Assembly: GCA_900556485.1 (NCBI GenBank)
Contig: USOX01000014.1
Location: 11,269-75,268 of the forward strand
Reading direction: 5' to 3'
From: an uncultured Dysgonomonas sp.
Lineage (GTDB): Bacteria > Bacteroidota > Bacteroidia > Bacteroidales > Dysgonomonadaceae
DNA length: 64,000 bases
The notes beneath the pieces were generated by a model. It saw only the letters and a list, made by a program, of their open reading frames with translations. It had not been told where the DNA came from and made no database searches. This document shows positions 62,072-64,000 of this stretch, in pieces. Numbering within the stretch: position 1 is the stretch's first letter; each line of letters begins with the position of its first letter. The position numbers were made by a program, and so were the translations under genes.

Positions 62072-62458
62072 ATGAATGAGAATTTAGAAAAAAATAAGCC
62101 GGAGAATGAAAATATAGATGTATCCGATATTTTTGATAACAGTACATGAATGCCGACTTCTGCCAAAGGGAAAGCTGGTCGTAAGAAAGATGAGGAAGAC
62201 TATGCCCGTCGTTTTCTGACGGCACAGAAAGTAAAAGATTACACTCCGGTCTATATCGATGTGCGGATGAAAGAGAAGCTGCAGACACTTGTGGCATCCT
62301 TACAGCACATCGCACCGGAGATAACCCCGACTATTCTGTTGTCGAATATCCTTGCCGATCATCTATCGGTAAACCGGGAACTGATAACCCGTGCAGCCAA
62401 TGAGGGCCTAAAACGTTCCTTAGCCAGTACGTTCAACACGGATAAGGAACAGAAGTAA
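62072..62458 (+). pseudogene. DUF3408-type gene interrupted by an in-frame TGA at codon 26
   Basis: ATG at 62072 begins MNENLEKNKPENENIDVSDI, then FDNST-TGA at 62147-62149, then MPTSAKGKAGRKKDEEDYAR to a TAA at 62458. The second part alone (102 codons) still contains the complete DUF3408-like domain (VKDYTPVYIDVRMKEKLQTL, LSNILADHL), and its ATG directly follows the TGA, so it may be made by reinitiation. The acidic start resembles the N-terminus of TraB-type proteins. Either the TGA is a mutation or an authentic two-cistron arrangement. Confidence 0.6.
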
Positions 62459-62492
62459 TAAGTGAAAAACTAAAGTATAAAATTAATAGATT

Positions 62493-62780
62493 ATGGAAAT
62501 AGTATGTATTGACCTGCTGGCATGGGAGAGACTTAAACAGCAGATAGGCAGATTAACATTTGAAGTAAATGCACTGAAAGAACTATATTGTCCCAATCCC
62601 CGTGACGGCTGAATAGACTCGGCGGATGTCTGCCGGGCTTTGGGTATATCCAAGCGTACTTTACAGACATGGCGTAATAATGGTAAAATACCTTATGCGA
62701 TGTTGGGAGGTAAAGTGTACTTTAAAGAGTCGGATATTAATAGCTTGCTTCAAGCGGAAGCAAAACCAGTAAAGGAATAG
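62493..62780 (+). pseudogene. HTH (excisionase-like) gene with an in-frame TGA at codon 40
   Basis: ATG at 62493 begins MEIVCIDLLAWERLKQQIGR; after CPNPRDG a TGA at 62610-62612 replaces what in relatives of this class is Trp (GEW- or GW-type motif), then IDSADVCRALGISKRTLQTW completes an intact winged HTH and the gene ends at TAG 62780. A TGG-to-TGA transition fits. The HTH region would be translated only with readthrough. The intact relative follows at 62785. Confidence 0.65.
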
Positions 62781-62784
62781 CCTT

Positions 62785-63084
62785 ATGGATAAGTATATCA
62801 ATTTTGAGTCCGAAGAGTTCAGGGAACTCGAAGGACAAATAGAGCAGGCTCTTGATAATGTACAGGATGTCCGTGATAAACATCGCCCGACATTGGCCGA
62901 CAATTGTTACCTGAGTGGGGAGGAAGTGATGGAATACCTCCATATCTCGCCCCGAACACTTCAAACCCTGCGGGACAAGCAGATGATAGGTTATACGACA
63001 ATCGGTGGTAAGATACTCTATCCTGAAAAAGAATTGGAAGAAGTATTACATCAAAACTACCGCTCACCTGAACTGCCATTCTAA
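62785..63084 (+). CDS. Helix-turn-helix domain protein (intact)
   Basis: A 99-residue protein. The first ~45 residues are a helical leader (FESEEFRELEGQIEQALDNV). The winged HTH follows at ~50-92 (LSGEEVMEYLHISPRTLQTL, GGKILYPEKELEEV). It lies 4 bp after the TGA-broken paralogue and before a good terminator. The two form the usual pair of excisionase-like genes near an integrase in Bacteroides elements; this one could supply the function alone. Confidence 0.8.
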   Translation: MDKYINFESEEFRELEGQIEQALDNVQDVRDKHRPTLADNCYLSGEEVMEYLHISPRTLQTLRDKQMIGYTTIGGKILYPEKELEEVLHQNYRSPELPF

Positions 63085-63142
63085 AACAATAAATATGCAG
63101 ATTCCGAGGTGAGGGAGTTGAAGTTGCCCCACGCATAAATGA

Positions 63143-63185
63143 AAACAAGCATTCTTGATGTTAATCAGGGATGCTTGTTTGTTTT
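63143..63185 (+). terminator. Intrinsic terminator after the HTH genes
   Basis: AAACAAGCAT (63143-63152) pairs with ATGCTTGTTT (63171-63180), followed by GTTTTG. It lies 58 bp past the HTH stop and directly before structured element B. Confidence 0.65.
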
Positions 63186-63191
63186 GATGAT

Positions 63192-63367
63192 ATGCGTCAT
63201 CGTCGGGTCGGTCGTTTCGTTGCAGGGAGTTTATTTTTTACTTCGGCAGGGGGAAACAGGCAAGTCTCGGGACAAAAATACTATCTGACAAGATGGAGAT
63301 TTTTGTTTCCGACCCGAAGGGCTTGGACTTGAAGTTTGTTCTGTTAGAAGTGACCTTCCCCTGCAAC
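63192..63367. other. Structured element B (~176 nt), sharing a 5' motif with element A
   Basis: It begins with ATGCGTCATC (63192-63201) and GTCGGTCGTTT (63207-63217), as element A does. The stem is GTTGCAGGG 63219/CCCTGCAAC 63359, ACTTC/GAAGT, CAAG/CTTG, CTCGGG/CCCGAAG with a bulge, and ACAAAAAT 63272/ATTTTTGT 63299. It lies between a terminator and the 3' end of the leftward integrase gene. Total length matches element A within a base or two. The 63085-63142 stretch holds nothing else. Confidence 0.6.
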
Positions 63368-63400
63368 AAAACGGCTGACTTGACGATCATTATTTTCATC

Positions 63401-64000
63401 CTATTCTACTTTATCCCATTTTCGTATCATGTAAGTTGATGGATTAACTGGGTTATTTTCTCTCTTTTTCCGTATAAACATCGCTTTCTGTTTTTTACCG
63501 ATACGTTTAATATTCCGATAGTCCGACTCATCTCTATCAACATCAAGCTGATATGTATCTCCAATCTTATCTGTTAGTACTGCCATATCCTTACTGATTT
63601 TTTCATTCGTGATTTTAGCATAGATTTGGGTGGTGGTAATGCAAGAATGTCCAAGCATCTGAGAGACGGTTTCTATCGGTACACCCTTTGATAAACAGAC
63701 GGTTGTGGCAAATGAGTGCCTGGCCATGTGCGTGGTAATCCGCTTAGTAATTCCACATAATTTAGCGATACGTTGCAGGCATCGGTTCATACTATCGCCA
63801 AAAGTGGGAACAGGGAATATATAATTATTTTTGGCTATTAATCGGTATTGCTCAATCAGTCGTTTAGCTACGGGAAGTAGCTTTACATAAAAAGTAGCAT
63901 TGGTTTTCTTGCGCTTGGCAATTAGCCATAATTCGCCATCGAAAGAAGTTTGAATATCATCGAAGGTTAGCTTCTTGACATCGGAGTATGCCAATCCGGT
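63401..64000 (-). CDS. Tyrosine recombinase (integrase), N-terminus beyond window edge
   Basis: The C-terminal ~200 residues are visible; the gene continues past 64000. The catalytic region includes ITTHMARHSFATTVCLSKGV (His, Arg), MLGHSCITTTQIYAKI (His, Tyr). After the Tyr there is a basic tail (IGKKQKAMFIRKKRENNP), longer than usual. It is intact as far as seen, in contrast with the broken copy at 34040, and lies at the likely end of the right element. It could catalyse its integration and excision with the HTH proteins at 62493-63084. Confidence 0.87.
   Translation of the reverse strand, partial: TGLAYSDVKKLTFDDIQTSFDGELWLIAKRKKTNATFYVKLLPVAKRLIEQYRLIAKNNYIFPVPTFGDSMNRCLQRIAKLCGITKRITTHMARHSFATTVCLSKGVPIETVSQMLGHSCITTTQIYAKITNEKISKDMAVLTDKIGDTYQLDVDRDESDYRNIKRIGKKQKAMFIRKKRENNPVNPSTYMIRKWDKVE

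Noticed and set aside
62072-62780. Genetic-code reassignment of TGA to tryptophan
   Set aside because: TGA is used as the normal stop for many genes here (for example traF and traQ) and Trp is encoded by TGG throughout, so two isolated TGAs do not support recoding.
1-64000. CRISPR array, tRNA or rRNA genes
   Set aside because: No regularly spaced direct-repeat array with spacers is visible; the only spaced repeats (60013-60125) number three and form stem-loops. No tRNA cloverleaf or rRNA sequence was recognised.

Overview
The window looks like an AT-rich Bacteroidales chromosome segment (Bacteroides, Parabacteroides or Dysgonomonas type). Promoters carry the Bacteroidota -7 motif TAnnTTTG, and the gene set matches Bacteroidota conjugative transposons (tra genes, BfmA/BtgA, PcfJ/PcfK, fimbrillins, a Hc1-like small histone). 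Nearly all of it is accessory DNA. I see two mobile-element modules with a contractile injection system between them, and no rRNA, tRNA or CRISPR array.

Region 1 (1-34270) is a large part of a conjugative transposon. A mobilization block (1-3457) holds small HTH proteins, a GNAT-like protein, a DUF5712-type relaxase, BfmA/BtgA and a hairpin-rich oriT-like region. A leftward block follows with two small proteins and an outer-membrane beta-barrel protein whose leader has a 16-codon uORF and a hairpin. The rightward tra operon runs 7535-23092 (traA, a DUF3408 gene, traD, E, F, G, I, J, K, L, M, N, O, Q). traG is split by a complete group II intron with a reverse transcriptase; exact splicing restores an 834-residue TraG. 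A fimbrillin lipoprotein, an antisense lipoprotein and a YciI-like protein are inserted in the operon. Next come an AT-rich cargo cluster (two PD-(D/E)XK-like proteins around a B-box membrane protein, 23433-27301), the leftward PcfJ/PcfK block (27386-30574), a cargo group (Crp/Fnr regulator, SMR efflux pump, monooxygenase, HD hydrolase, histone-like protein), ORF6N and RhuM-like proteins, and a broken integrase at 34040-34270.

Region 2 (34541-58294) starts with two tandem membrane-anchored AraC-type regulators and a fimbrial cluster (DUF3575, anchor-like lipoprotein, fimbrillin). It continues as one rightward extracellular contractile injection system (eCIS) operon: DUF4255 cap, unknown protein, sheath, two tube proteins, DUF5908, LysM, spike, PAAR tip, gp25, baseplate J, fibre-like small protein, Afp12-like baseplate, tape measure, a DUF4157 metalloprotease effector and an AAA+ ATPase.

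Region 3 (58348-64000) begins 53 bp after the ATPase. It contains a relaxase and MobC, three constant-loop stem-loops, an oriT-like hairpin, a gene of unknown function, a DUF3408 gene and an HTH gene that each carry one in-frame TGA, an intact HTH gene, and the C-terminal half of a tyrosine recombinase that runs off the right edge. The layout suggests the eCIS is cargo of a mobilizable element joined to the conjugative transposon at the broken integrase. A further theme is structured DNA or RNA: two ~176-nt elements (30573 and 63192) share a 5' motif but have different stem sequences with conserved pairing, and the two oriT-like regions share an exact 15-nt word.
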